Shown: positions 33,588 through 42,979, counted from the first letter of the stretch. The stretch is 64,000 bases of DNA from Marivita lacus (GCF_014637725.1 NZ_BMFC01000009.1:120264-184263); one strand, 5' to 3'. Numbers and translations are program-made. Notes: a model not told the origin generated them from the letters alone.

Positions 33588-35344
33588 CCGGAATTGCTGA
33601 TCCAGCGGCACTGGTAAGGCCCAAGGATAATATCCGCGTCGGGGATCACCTCGCCTGAAAGCAGATCGCGCCAATCCTCATCGGCGATGATATTCAGCGT
33701 ACTGACCGGAAGCGCCACGGTGTCCTTGCTGACATTGTGCAGCGCAAAGATGGATTGCTGCCGGTCAAGGCTCTGCCGCCAGATGCCGAAGACCCGTGTA
33801 TCCCCGGTGTTCACAGTGAACTGCGTCGCGTTCGGGTGGAAGGCCGATTGCTCTTGCCGGATCTTCAAACGCCGCTTCAATCCGCTCAGCACCTGCGCGT
33901 GAACCGAAGTGTCCTCTGCCAGAAGCGCTTGCAATGCCCCGTAGTCCCAGCGGTGACGGTTGATCGCCCGGTTCATACCCCGCCGCTCCACCGCTTCGAT
34001 GTCGTTTGGTGTGGCAAGCATGGAGTGGATGTAGAAGGCCGGTATTCCTTCGAGCGACATCACGATGGTCTGCGAACACAGGAACCGGTCCAGATGATAA
34101 GCGTCCGGCCCGTCGAAAGTCTGGCCAAGTGCCTCGAAATACGTGGTGTTCAATTCGTAGGGCGCCTCGCCGCCATCGGGCAGCGCGCGCATTGACACCA
34201 GTCCGCCGGCAGCTTCGACGGCCCTGATCATGGCGATCTGATCTTCGGCCGTCAAAAGCCCCTCTGCGGGGCGCATTCCGATGCCGTCATGGCTGGCGGT
34301 GAAGTTCAGATAGGCACAGCCCAACGGGGCAGGTGGCATGGAGCGTTGCCACTTGTCGAGCTTGGATGCACTGCCCGACAACAGCGCGTGCAGGATCAGT
34401 GGCGGCAGCGGAAAGTTGTAGATCACATGCGCCTCGTCGCGCTTGCCGAAGTAACTCAGGTTCTCGGCCTTGGGCACGTTGGTTTCGGTCAACAGCACGA
34501 TCGGTTCGACGGCGTAATCGCAGAGCAGGCGGATCAGCTTCACGATGGCATGGGTCTGCCGCAAGTGGATGGAGGGCGAGCCCGCCTCTTTCCACAGAAA
34601 GGCCACCGCATCGAGCCGGATGATCTGAACCCCGTTGTCGATATGGGTCCGGATGATCCGCAGGAATTCAAGCAACACTTCCGGATTGCGGAAATCGAGG
34701 TCGATCTGGTCATGGCTGAACGTGCACCAGACATGGCGCGGGCCAGTCTTTGTCTCGACCACCTGCAAGAGCGGCGTTGTCCGGGGGCGCACGACCATGC
34801 TCAGATCGAGCGAGGGGTCAGCCTCGAAAAAGAAGCGGTCATAGGGCGGCTGACCCTGCCGATAGGCATTGAACCATGTGCCCTGGCTCGACACATGGTT
34901 CAGCACCAGATCGGACATGAGCTTGAATTCGCTCGCGATGCGGTTGATGTCCGGCCAGTCGCCCAGTTGCGGGTTCACGGCCATGTAGTCGGTCACTGCG
35001 AAACCATCATCTGATGTGAACGGAAAGAACGGCAGGATGTGCACCCCGTTCACGACCCCCCTGAGGTAGCGGCGCAGGAAGTCATTCAGAAGGTCCAGCG
35101 GTTTGTGCGCACCATCGACGATGGAATTGCCATAGGTTATCAGCAACGCATCGCGCTGCGACCAGAGCGCATTGCCCGGCTTGCGCCCGCGTTTCCGCCG
35201 ATGCGTGCCGTCGGGCCAGAACGTGTCGATCACCTTGGAGGCAAGAATATCGGCATCGATGTCAGGGTAAATCTCGTGGACCTTGACCGCGAGGGCACGG
35301 CTGAGTGCCGGGGTTTTTTCTTTGTTCAAAACGTCTTTTCCCAT
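33578..35344 (-). CDS. GH13 sugar phosphorylase (glucosylglycerate/sucrose phosphorylase-like)
   Basis: A 588-residue GH13 enzyme of subfamily 18 style. Catalytic residues visible: nucleophile Asp in IIRLDAVAFLWK (about 245), acid/base Glu in VLLTETNVPK (about 287), stabilizer Asp in TASHDGIGMRP (about 351). GVHILPFFPFTSDDGFAVTDY is typical of sucrose-phosphorylase-like enzymes. There is no signal peptide, so it acts in the cytosol. The family includes sucrose phosphorylase and glucosylglycerate phosphorylase (E. coli YcjM type). Lying opposite the glucosylglycerate synthesis genes, glucosylglycerate phosphorolysis is the better guess; sucrose remains possible. Confidence 0.75.
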   Translation of the reverse strand: MGKDVLNKEKTPALSRALAVKVHEIYPDIDADILASKVIDTFWPDGTHRRKRGRKPGNALWSQRDALLITYGNSIVDGAHKPLDLLNDFLRRYLRGVVNGVHILPFFPFTSDDGFAVTDYMAVNPQLGDWPDINRIASEFKLMSDLVLNHVSSQGTWFNAYRQGQPPYDRFFFEADPSLDLSMVVRPRTTPLLQVVETKTGPRHVWCTFSHDQIDLDFRNPEVLLEFLRIIRTHIDNGVQIIRLDAVAFLWKEAGSPSIHLRQTHAIVKLIRLLCDYAVEPIVLLTETNVPKAENLSYFGKRDEAHVIYNFPLPPLILHALLSGSASKLDKWQRSMPPAPLGCAYLNFTASHDGIGMRPAEGLLTAEDQIAMIRAVEAAGGLVSMRALPDGGEAPYELNTTYFEALGQTFDGPDAYHLDRFLCSQTIVMSLEGIPAFYIHSMLATPNDIEAVERRGMNRAINRHRWDYGALQALLAEDTSVHAQVLSGLKRRLKIRQEQSAFHPNATQFTVNTGDTRVFGIWRQSLDRQQSIFALHNVSKDTVALPVSTLNIIADEDWRDLLSGEVIPDADIILGPYQCRWISNSGHV

Positions 35345-35513
35345 ATCCTAAAGAACCATGGCATGGGCGGGTTTTCAAAATGTTTCCCGGTTTCAGAGGG
35401 CTGGAAGGGCCGGGAATGCCGATAACTGCATGCCGTTCGTGCATCTTGACGACGGAAGGCCACCACGTCCGGGACATTGAAACGGGCGGCCCGCTGGCTT
35501 GGATGACCAGCCC

Positions 35514-36539
35514 CTACCGCTGTTCCATCGCGTTTTCCCATTCCGTCAGAAACGCCCTACGGTTCAGTGGATCGAGATAGACCATCAACGCGGGGCCAAG
35601 CCGGATCGGCCCGAACTCGACAAGGTTGTCGGTGCCTGTCTGGCCAAGCGGCGGCAGGGGCCAGTCTCCGGGCGCTTCGCGTTGTCCCAAGTCCGCAAGC
35701 ATGTCGATCAGTGCCCCGGCAGCGGCGGTTTCCCGTGCTGTGGTCGGAACGATCGCGGTGCGCAGGATCACATTCGTGAAATCCTGCATCCCGAGGATCT
35801 GGACCCTCCCACCGGAATCCCGTGCAAGCCGGTCCGCGGCGTAGCTGCCCAGCACATTATAAGCGAATGCCAGCCTGCCTTCGGCCACATCATCGATCAT
35901 CTGGCCAGAACAGCAGTAAAGTTGCGGGTTCAATCGCCCCATGACTTCGGACAAGCGCCAATAGGCGTCCGTTGACCGGGCCTCCTGGGTTGCGAACAGG
36001 TATCCCAGACCACTGTCGCGCACGTCATACGTGCCCACCGCGCCATCAAACCGATCCGGGTATTCGCGCAGCAAGGTGACCAGTTCCTGCCGGGTCGTTG
36101 GCAAGTCCAGCCCCTCGAAACGTTGCGTCGACAACACGACCACCGCGGGTTCAGCCGTGAAGGCAAAGATCAGGTCACGCCATCTGGCCCAGTCGGGAAG
36201 CGATGTGGTGGTTTCCGACCTGTGGCTTTGTGCAAATCCATCATTTGCAAGTTGGAATTGCAGATCCATGGCCGAGGACAAGGCAAGATCGAATACAGCG
36301 CCACCCCGGATGGCCTGATAAAGCTGCGCTGAGGACACGACGGTATAATCGATGGACAAGCTGGGCTGGCGTGCCTGAAACGCCAGCAGGTAGGGCTCGA
36401 ACACCTCGAGATCGCCGGTAGAGATGACCCGCAAGACACGATCCCCGGTTCCGGGGAACAGGCGGTAATCCTCGATTTCGAGCGCGGATACGAACGTCGC
36501 AAGACAGCTCAGGAGGACGGCAAGACAAGTGTGGCGCAT
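35514..36539 (-). CDS. Periplasmic binding protein coupled to the two-component genes
   Basis: A 341-residue extracellular binding protein with an N-terminal signal peptide (LAVLLSCLATFVSA). The body resembles ABC iron/sulfate-type binding proteins (VLRVISTGDLEVFEPYLLAF, IDYTVVSSAQLYQAIR, DLALSSAMDLQFQL). No permease or ATPase gene accompanies it. Its start overlaps the histidine-kinase 3' end by 31 bases, so it is the third gene of the regulator/kinase operon. A likely role is to present a ligand to the kinase sensor domain, as binding proteins do in several two-component systems. Confidence 0.75.
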   Translation of the reverse strand: MRHTCLAVLLSCLATFVSALEIEDYRLFPGTGDRVLRVISTGDLEVFEPYLLAFQARQPSLSIDYTVVSSAQLYQAIRGGAVFDLALSSAMDLQFQLANDGFAQSHRSETTTSLPDWARWRDLIFAFTAEPAVVVLSTQRFEGLDLPTTRQELVTLLREYPDRFDGAVGTYDVRDSGLGYLFATQEARSTDAYWRLSEVMGRLNPQLYCCSGQMIDDVAEGRLAFAYNVLGSYAADRLARDSGGRVQILGMQDFTNVILRTAIVPTTARETAAAGALIDMLADLGQREAPGDWPLPPLGQTGTDNLVEFGPIRLGPALMVYLDPLNRRAFLTEWENAMEQR

Positions 36540-37882
36540 GTTCCCTTATTCCCTTCAAGGGTTTCAAGCTCAAGTCGGCCACCATGCGCGACCAGCACAT
36601 CCTTGGCGATGGTCAGCCCAAGTCCGGACCCGACAACGCCTTGGGTATTGGTGCCGCGCTGAAAACGCTGGGTTAACATGTCGACAGGGCCATCACCAAG
36701 TCCCGCCCCCTGATCAGACACGGCGATGCGGATTTCGCTGTCCCCTGCGGACACGGCAATCGTGACATCGGTTTCCGGTGGTGAATACTTGATCGCATTG
36801 TCCAGAACGTTGCGCAGGGCATTGTCCATCAGAACGGGATCGACCTGCACCTTGCCCTCCATCATCTCGACCTGCAGGCGGATATCCTTCATGGCGGCGG
36901 TCGGCTCCAGCCCGGCAACAGTCTGCCGCACCAAATCCGACAGGGTGATCGGGGTGCGCACAAGATCGTCGGACCGGTAGACAACTGTGGCATGGTCCAG
37001 CAACTGCCCCGCCGAGCGCGAACTTTCGTCCACTGCGCGGATCATCTGGCGCAGGCGCTGTTTCTGGTCCTCATCCTTTGCCGACCGAAGCGCGATTTCG
37101 GCCTGCGCCCGGACCGTGGCCAACGGCGTGCGAATGCGATGCGCAGCCTCGGCAATGAAATCCTCGGCGCTGCGAATGGATTGACCAAGCCGGTCCATCA
37201 ACCGGTTGAGCGATGTCATCAGCGGTGCAAGCTCGGTCGGGGCCGCGCGGCGCAAGGGCCGCAAGTCGGACGGCCCCCGGCGCGACACGGCTGCGGCGAT
37301 CTCGTTCAGCGGCTTGAGCGATGTGCGCGCCGCAAAGGCCGACAGGGACACCGCAACCAGAAAGAACGCCACCGACAGGAACGCGGCGAGTTGAGACAGC
37401 TCTGCAGAGATCGACGCGACACCACCCCGCGTCTGGGCCACCGTAACCTTGACAGAGACCGGCTGCGTTCCCGCCAGAACCAAGCGCGAGACCGTGGCCA
37501 TCCGAACCTCTTCGCCGCTGTAGACGCCGGTATCGAAGATGACGCGCCCCCCGGAGGAGATCTGCTCGGTCGGAACCGGCAAATCGTCGTACCCCGTCAG
37601 AAAGGTGTCGCCGGTTGCGACCCGGTAGAACACCCGGTCCTCGCTGATCGCGCCCAGCATCGAGAAAGCAGAATAGGGCAGCTCGAGCCGCACCTCGCCC
37701 TGTTCGCTGCGCAGAGTTTCCGCGATGGTGGTCACCGATGCCGCAAGGACATTGTCCTGCGTGCGTTCCGCCGCTTGCCGGGCAAGGCCGGTCACCATCC
37801 ACCAGCTGAGCACCGACAGAAGCGCGGCGACCCCGGCCAGCAGCAGCGTCAGCCGCCGCCCGATAGAGGCCGTGCCGGTCAC
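36509..37882 (-). CDS. Sensor histidine kinase, TctE-like
   Basis: A 457-residue membrane kinase. One transmembrane segment lies at about 10-30 and another at about 185-205, enclosing a periplasmic sensor of about 150 residues; a HAMP-like linker follows. H-box FIAEAAHRIRTPLATV with the phosphorylated His near residue 247, N-box NALRNVLDNAIKYSP, G1 DQGAGLGDG, and GSGLGLTIAKDVL are complete. It overlaps the regulator stop by four bases. Divergent position from tctCBA supports sensing of a tricarboxylate-like acid. Confidence 0.85.
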   Translation of the reverse strand: MTGTASIGRRLTLLLAGVAALLSVLSWWMVTGLARQAAERTQDNVLAASVTTIAETLRSEQGEVRLELPYSAFSMLGAISEDRVFYRVATGDTFLTGYDDLPVPTEQISSGGRVIFDTGVYSGEEVRMATVSRLVLAGTQPVSVKVTVAQTRGGVASISAELSQLAAFLSVAFFLVAVSLSAFAARTSLKPLNEIAAAVSRRGPSDLRPLRRAAPTELAPLMTSLNRLMDRLGQSIRSAEDFIAEAAHRIRTPLATVRAQAEIALRSAKDEDQKQRLRQMIRAVDESSRSAGQLLDHATVVYRSDDLVRTPITLSDLVRQTVAGLEPTAAMKDIRLQVEMMEGKVQVDPVLMDNALRNVLDNAIKYSPPETDVTIAVSAGDSEIRIAVSDQGAGLGDGPVDMLTQRFQRGTNTQGVVGSGLGLTIAKDVLVAHGGRLELETLEGNKGTCATLVLPSS

Positions 37883-38547
37883 GCCTCCGTGGTCTCCATT
37901 CGGTAGCCCAAGCCGCGCACGGTCTCGATGCGCACGCCCATGCCGTCGATCCGGCGGCGCAACCTGCCGACATAGACTTCGATGGCGTTCTCGGTGACCT
38001 CGGCATCATAGGAAAAAAGCCGGTCCATCAATTGGCTCTTGGACAGGATCTGCCCTTTGTGGCGCGCGAACACCTCGAGCAATCTGATCTCGCGATTGCG
38101 CAGGTCGATCGTTTCAGCACCAAATCGCAAGTTGCCGGCCAAGGGATCGAACACGGCATCGCCCAGATGGATCTCGTTCCGCGCCTCTCCGCCCCGGCGG
38201 CGCAGAACGGCGCGACATCGCGCTTCGAGCTCGGAAAAGTCAAAGGGTTTGGTGATGTAGTCATCCGCGCCCTGATCCAGCGCACCAACGCGATCCGACA
38301 CTTGTGACCGGGCGGTCAGAACGATGACCGGCGTTTCCAGATGCGCGCGGCTGCGGGCAAGGAAATCGCGGCCGTCGCCATCGGGCAGCATCACATCCAG
38401 CAGGATGAGGTCGTATTGCGCGACAGCCAGACAGTCTTCGGCCTCGGCCAGACTGGCGGCATGGTCCACCGCATGTCCATCCAGCGCCAGCCGATTGACG
38501 ACGGCTTCGGCCAGTTCTTGGTTGTCCTCGACCAGAAGATAGCGCAC
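37879..38547 (-). CDS. OmpR/PhoB-family response regulator, TctD-like
   Basis: A 222-residue regulator. The receiver domain has the acidic pair near the N-terminus (VEDNQ), phospho-acceptor Asp51 (LILLDVMLPDGDG), Thr/Ser in VLTARSQ, and Lys in YITKPF. The C-terminal winged helix contains LLEVFARHKGQILSKSQLMD and VTENAIEVYVGRLRRRI. It is the first gene of its operon and divergent from tctC. Direct repeats just upstream match the binding pattern of this family. Confidence 0.9.
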   Translation of the reverse strand: MRYLLVEDNQELAEAVVNRLALDGHAVDHAASLAEAEDCLAVAQYDLILLDVMLPDGDGRDFLARSRAHLETPVIVLTARSQVSDRVGALDQGADDYITKPFDFSELEARCRAVLRRRGGEARNEIHLGDAVFDPLAGNLRFGAETIDLRNREIRLLEVFARHKGQILSKSQLMDRLFSYDAEVTENAIEVYVGRLRRRIDGMGVRIETVRGLGYRMETTEA

Positions 38548-38570
38548 CCCGTCTCTCCCTCGTGGCCCCG

Positions 38571-38592
38571 TGTCAGGCTTCTGTCAGCTTTG
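38571..38592 (+). promoter_or_regulatory. Direct 11-bp repeats, likely response-regulator site
   Basis: TGTCAGGCTTC is followed immediately by TGTCAGCTTTG, a tandem 11-bp repeat (one helical turn), with a weaker third TGTGGTGATGT next to it. Tandem direct repeats of this period are typical OmpR/PhoB-family binding sites. The pair lies between the regulator and tctC and could control both directions. Confidence 0.6.
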
Positions 38593-38650
38593 TGTGGTGA
38601 TGTAAGACCATGGGCGGCGGAGGACCGTCTGTCAAATGGGAGGATAACCA

Positions 38651-39637
38651 ATGAACACTCTTGAGTGGTCACGCCGTGCGCTTATTGCTGCGGCCACTGC
38701 AACTGTTGCCGTTTCCGGCATTGCGTATGCCGGTGGACATCAGAAGATGGACTCGGTGCATTTCCTGATTCCCGGCGGCGCCGGTGGCGGCTGGGATGGC
38801 ACGGCACGCGGCACGGGCGAAGCGCTCATGAATGCCGGTCTTGTCGGAACGGCGACCTATGAAAACATGTCCGGCGGCGGCGGCGGTGTGGCCATCGGCA
38901 ACCTGATCGAAAACGCGGCCAGCAGCGAAGGCACGCTGATGGTCAATTCAACCCCGATCGTGATCCGGGCGCTGACAGGCGAGATCTCGCAAAGCTTCCG
39001 CGACCTGACGCTGGTGGCCGGCACTGTCGGTGACTATGCGGCACTCGTCGTGACTGCGGACAGCCCGATCAACTCCATGGAAGATGCGCTGGCGATGTAC
39101 CGTGAAGACCCGAACGCTTTCGCCATCGGCGGTGGATCAGTTCCGGGTGGCATGGATCACCTCGTTGCAGCAATCGTGATGCAGGCCGCGGGCGAAGACC
39201 CGACTGCGTTCAACTATATCGGCTATGATGCGGGCGGTGAAGCGATGGCTGGGTTGCTCTCCGGTGAGATCGACGCTCTGTCGACAGGTTTCTCCGAAGC
39301 CGTTGCCCTTGCCGAACAAGGCGAGATCCGCATTCTTGGCGTGACCGCGCCGGAACGCGTGCCTGCCTTCGACGAGGCCCCGAGCTTTGCCGAGCAGGGC
39401 ATCGATGCGCAGTTCGTCAACTGGCGCGGCTTCTTCGCAGCCCCCGGTCTTCCCGAGGAAAAGCTGACTGCCTATCAGGACATGCTGGCGGCAATGATGG
39501 AAACCCCCGAGTGGGAAGAGGTGCGCGGGCGTATGGGCCTCGTGAACATTTTCCGTCCCGGTGACGAGTTCGGAGCCTTCCTCGAAGCGCAGGAAAAGCA
39601 GATCGGCGATCTGATGCGGGAACTCGGTTTCCTCTGA
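38651..39637 (+). CDS. tctC: Tripartite tricarboxylate transporter substrate-binding protein
   Basis: A 328-residue periplasmic protein with a twin-Arg-like or Sec leader (WSRRALIAAATATVAVSGIAYA). Family segments: VHFLIPGGAGGGWDGTARG, NAASSEGTLMVNST, DYAALVVTADSPINSME, FNYIGYDAGGEAMAGLLSGE and VNWRGFFAAPGLPEEKL. GGAGG precedes the ATG. It is the high-affinity binding subunit for the TctAB permease; known ligands of the family include citrate and dicarboxylates. The operon's CoA-transferase and lyase point to a citrate-like ligand. Confidence 0.9.
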   Translation: MNTLEWSRRALIAAATATVAVSGIAYAGGHQKMDSVHFLIPGGAGGGWDGTARGTGEALMNAGLVGTATYENMSGGGGGVAIGNLIENAASSEGTLMVNSTPIVIRALTGEISQSFRDLTLVAGTVGDYAALVVTADSPINSMEDALAMYREDPNAFAIGGGSVPGGMDHLVAAIVMQAAGEDPTAFNYIGYDAGGEAMAGLLSGEIDALSTGFSEAVALAEQGEIRILGVTAPERVPAFDEAPSFAEQGIDAQFVNWRGFFAAPGLPEEKLTAYQDMLAAMMETPEWEEVRGRMGLVNIFRPGDEFGAFLEAQEKQIGDLMRELGFL

Positions 39638-39674
39638 TCCTCGTCACGATCCATTCGGGTCGAGACTTTTTCAA

Positions 39675-39715
39675 GGCGGATGCCCGGCCAGAACGGCTGG
39701 CGCAGGGTATCCGCC
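39675..39715 (+). terminator. Stem-loop between tctC and tctB
   Basis: GGCGGAT and ATCCGCC form the outer arm, with CCC/GGG and GCCAG/CTGGC pairing inside around a small loop. No long T-run follows, so it more likely stabilizes the tctC message or gives partial termination than ends transcription. Confidence 0.5.
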
Positions 39716-39753
39716 GCACATGACTTCACAAAAATCGCTTGGAGGGTTGAGAG

Positions 39754-40245
39754 ATGGCGCTCGATCGTTGGATCGCTTTGGCCTTTATCGCCTTGTGTTG
39801 CATCTACGGCTATGCAGCGTTCTTCACCATGGATGGTGAATTGCCGCCCATCCTGCAACGCAACCCGGTCTGGCCGTCGACGTTTCCGAAAATCCTGACC
39901 GTGATGGGAATAGTGGTCGGACTGATTGTCCTGTTCACCAAGAAAGCCCCCGCAGATGGCGGCGCGCCCAAGGACGGCGTGATCGATCTGACCCGCCTCG
40001 GAGACTACCATGTCGGGCAGGCGCTGGGTTTGCTGGTGCTGATGGTCGCCTATGCGTTGACCCTGCGCCCGCTGGGCTTCGTCGGATCGACGGTCTGCTT
40101 TCTCGTGCTCGGGGCGATCATTCTCGGAGAACGTCGTTTTCATATCCTGATCCCTGTGGCTGTCATTGCTGCCGGGTCGATTTGGTATCTGGTCCAGGAG
40201 GTGCTGGGGATCTTCCTGCGCCCGTGGCCAGGCATGTTCATGTAG
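39754..40245 (+). CDS. tctB: Tripartite tricarboxylate transporter small permease
   Basis: A 163-residue membrane protein with about four predicted transmembrane helices (WIALAFIALCCIYGYAAFF at the N-terminus, ILTVMGIVVGLIVLF, the ALGLLVLMVAYALTL segment, and VAVIAAGSIWYLVQEVLGIF). The N-terminal FPKILTVMG segment is typical for TctB. It pairs with TctA 12 bp downstream. Confidence 0.85.
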   Translation: MALDRWIALAFIALCCIYGYAAFFTMDGELPPILQRNPVWPSTFPKILTVMGIVVGLIVLFTKKAPADGGAPKDGVIDLTRLGDYHVGQALGLLVLMVAYALTLRPLGFVGSTVCFLVLGAIILGERRFHILIPVAVIAAGSIWYLVQEVLGIFLRPWPGMFM

Positions 40246-40257
40246 GGGGGCCTAGAC

Positions 40258-41781
40258 ATGATCGAAGGAATTCTCATCGGACTGTCAGCGGCCGTCACAC
40301 CGTTCAACCTGATGATGGTGGTCATGGGCTGCGTTATCGGAACCCTGATCGGGATGTTGCCCGGCCTTGGGCCAATGTCGATCATCGCCATCATGATCCC
40401 CGTAGCCATTGGCATCGGCGATCCGACAGCGGCGCTGATCCTGTTGTCCGGGGTCTATTACGGCGCGATCTTCGGTGGATCGACCTCGTCCATCCTGCTC
40501 AATGCGCCGGGGGTCGCGGGCACCGTCGCCACCAGCTTTGACGGCTACCCGATGGCCCGCAAGGGACAGGCCGGAAAGGCGCTGACCATCGCGGCCATCG
40601 CCAGCTTTGCCGGCGGCACCATCGGCGCGATCCTGTTGATGATCTTTGCCCCTGCGCTGTCCTCGGTCGCTCTGTTGTTCCATTCGGCGGAATATTTCGC
40701 CCTGATGGTGGTGGGCCTGTCAGCCATCGCCGCGTTTGCAGGCACCGGACAGGTGGCCAAGGCGCTGATGATGACGCTGCTGGGCCTGATGCTGGGCACC
40801 GTCGGCGAAGGCGCGCTGTCGAACACGCCCCGCTTCACCTTCGGAATGATGGATCTGCAATCCGGCTTCTCGTTCATCACTCTGGCCATGGCCATGTTCG
40901 CCCTGCCCGAAGCGTTGTTTCTGGTCATGAACCCGGCCCGCGCGGCGAGTGGGTCTGGCGCCGAAAGCGGCAAGATCACCGGCATGCGCATCACCCGCGC
41001 CGAAGCCCGCAGCATCGCACCCGTGATCGGTCGGCAATCCCTGCAGGGCTTCTTCATCGGTGTCCTGCCCGGCGCGGGGGCCACGATTGCCTCTTTCCTC
41101 GGCTACGCCGTTGAACGCAACATCGCCAAGGGGGCAGAACAGGAAGAGTTCGGCAAAGGATCGATCAAGGGGCTGGCCGCTCCGGAAACGGCCAACAACG
41201 CCGCCTGTACCGGGTCTTTCGTGCCCCTTTTGACGCTGGGCATTCCGGGTTCGGGCACCACTGCGATCCTTCTGGGGGCCTTGCTGGCGTTGAACGTCAC
41301 ACCGGGACCGCGGCTGATGACCGACACGCCCGAGGTGTTCTGGGCTGTCATCATCTCGATGTACCTGGGCAACCTCGTGCTCTTGATCCTCAACTTGCCA
41401 CTGATCCCCTACATCGCCAAGATACTGACGATCCCACGCACATTCCTGATCCCGTTCATCCTGTTCTTCACCCTCATGGGCAGTTACCTGGGTCAGAACA
41501 ATGCGACGGAACTGCTGATCCTTGTCGGGTTCGGTGTGATCGCCACGATCCTGCGCTTTGCGGATTACCCGCTGGCACCGCTGCTGATCGGGTTCATCCT
41601 CGGCACCATGCTCGAGAACAACTTTGCGCGCGCAATGCAACTCTATCGCGGCTTCGACTTCATTCTTGAACGCCCGATGACATTGGGCCTCCTGGTGCTG
41701 GCGATGCTTCTTGTCGTCCTGCCAAGCTATCGCGGCTACCGTGCCAGAAAGCGGGCGCAAGGCATTGCAGATGGCGACTGA
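40258..41781 (+). CDS. tctA: Tripartite tricarboxylate transporter large permease
   Basis: A 507-residue membrane protein of the TctA family with about 11-12 hydrophobic helices. Conserved segments: GMLPGLGPMSIIAIMIP, YYGAIFGGSTSSILLNAPG, IGVLPGAGATIASFLGYAVE, APETANNAACTGSFVPLLTL, and GIPGSGTTAILLGALLALNV. The paired GxPG/GxxG segments are the substrate-path signatures. It ends with a basic tail (YRARKRAQG) that overlaps the start of the CoA-transferase gene by 11 bases. Confidence 0.92.
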   Translation: MIEGILIGLSAAVTPFNLMMVVMGCVIGTLIGMLPGLGPMSIIAIMIPVAIGIGDPTAALILLSGVYYGAIFGGSTSSILLNAPGVAGTVATSFDGYPMARKGQAGKALTIAAIASFAGGTIGAILLMIFAPALSSVALLFHSAEYFALMVVGLSAIAAFAGTGQVAKALMMTLLGLMLGTVGEGALSNTPRFTFGMMDLQSGFSFITLAMAMFALPEALFLVMNPARAASGSGAESGKITGMRITRAEARSIAPVIGRQSLQGFFIGVLPGAGATIASFLGYAVERNIAKGAEQEEFGKGSIKGLAAPETANNAACTGSFVPLLTLGIPGSGTTAILLGALLALNVTPGPRLMTDTPEVFWAVIISMYLGNLVLLILNLPLIPYIAKILTIPRTFLIPFILFFTLMGSYLGQNNATELLILVGFGVIATILRFADYPLAPLLIGFILGTMLENNFARAMQLYRGFDFILERPMTLGLLVLAMLLVVLPSYRGYRARKRAQGIADGD

Positions 41782-42979
41782 AACAGTCTCCGGACCTCTT
41801 GGCGGGGTCCGGGTTCTTGACCTGACGAATGTGTTGGCAGGCCCGTTCGCCTGCCAACAGCTTGCCCATCTCGGGGCCGAGGTCATCAAGGTAGAGGCCG
41901 TGGGACGGGGCGATCTGGCGCGCAACCTTGGTGCCGATCCCGATCTGTCGGCGGCGGGCATGGGGATCAGCTTTCTGGCGCAGAATGCAGGCAAGGCATC
42001 CCTGACGCTGAACCTCAAGGATCCGCGCGGCAAGGATGTGCTCAAGACGCTCGTGCAGGGGTCTGACGTTCTGGTCGAGAACTACCGTCCAGGCGTGATG
42101 GACCGTTTGGGCCTTGGCTACGAAACACTGCGGCAAACCAATCCGAAGCTGATCTACTGCGCGATCTCGGGCTTTGGGCAAACCGGGCCATGGGCAGACC
42201 GCCCCGCCTATGACCAGATCATTCAAGGCGCGTCCGGTGTCATGTCGATCACCGGCGACAGCCAAAGCGCACCTCTGCGGGTCGGCTATCCGCTGGCGGA
42301 TACGGTCGGCGGGCTGACTGCCGCAATGACGATCTGCGCCGCTCTGAACGCCGAAGAGAACGGCGCGTTCATCGACGTGTCGATGCTTGAATCCGTGTTG
42401 GCGACCATGGGATGGGTCGTGTCCAACCACCTTGTCGGGGGCGTTGCACCTTCCGCGCAAGGCAATGAAAACCCGACCTCGGCGCCGTCGGGGGCGTTCC
42501 AGTGCGCCGACGGGTTGATCAACATCGCCGCCAACAAGGACGAGCAATGGACGCTACTGGCGCACCATCTGGGACGTGCGGACCTGCTCGGACAAACGGA
42601 ATACGCCACCCGCGAGGACCGAAAGGCGCACCGGCTGCGTCTGAAAGCGGAACTCGAAACCGTGCTGACCACGCGCCCTGCGCGGGATTGGGCCGAAGAG
42701 CTCAATGCAATCGGTGTGCCCGCCGGTGCCGTGATGTCGGTGCCCGACGCGCTGAAGCATCCGCAGATCACGGGTCGGGATTTCATCAAACGGTTCGAAA
42801 CCGTGCCGGGCGTTGACAGGCCCGTCGACATTGTCTCGGTAGGCGCGCTATTCAATGGCAAACGACCGACGGTCAAGACACCGCCCCCGGAACTGGGTCA
42901 GGACTCGACACATATTCTGGAAAGCATGGGCTACAGTGCCGAAACGATCGAAACGCTGCGCAAGGAGGGCGTGATTTGA
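41771..42979 (+). CDS. Family III CoA-transferase (CaiB/BaiF-like)
   Basis: A 402-residue CaiB/BaiF-type enzyme. Family segments: VRVLDLTNVLAGPFACQQLA, LGAEVIKVE, LTLNLKDPRGKD, VLVENYRPGVMDRLGLGYE, CAISGFGQTGPWADRPAYD with the likely catalytic Asp, and DVSMLESVLA. The ATG at 41771 is chosen because it lies inside the tctA 3' end and gives the usual family length; a longer frame is non-native. Translation is coupled to tctA and to the next lyase gene. The probable job is to load CoA on the imported tri- or hydroxy-acid, for example citrate to citryl-CoA. Confidence 0.85.
   Translation: MATETVSGPLGGVRVLDLTNVLAGPFACQQLAHLGAEVIKVEAVGRGDLARNLGADPDLSAAGMGISFLAQNAGKASLTLNLKDPRGKDVLKTLVQGSDVLVENYRPGVMDRLGLGYETLRQTNPKLIYCAISGFGQTGPWADRPAYDQIIQGASGVMSITGDSQSAPLRVGYPLADTVGGLTAAMTICAALNAEENGAFIDVSMLESVLATMGWVVSNHLVGGVAPSAQGNENPTSAPSGAFQCADGLINIAANKDEQWTLLAHHLGRADLLGQTEYATREDRKAHRLRLKAELETVLTTRPARDWAEELNAIGVPAGAVMSVPDALKHPQITGRDFIKRFETVPGVDRPVDIVSVGALFNGKRPTVKTPPPELGQDSTHILESMGYSAETIETLRKEGVI

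Noticed and set aside
40720..42045. A 441-residue minus-strand frame opposite tctA
   Set aside because: TctA and the CoA-transferase are clear on the other strand; the mirror has a His/Gln/Arg-rich translation typical of shadows.
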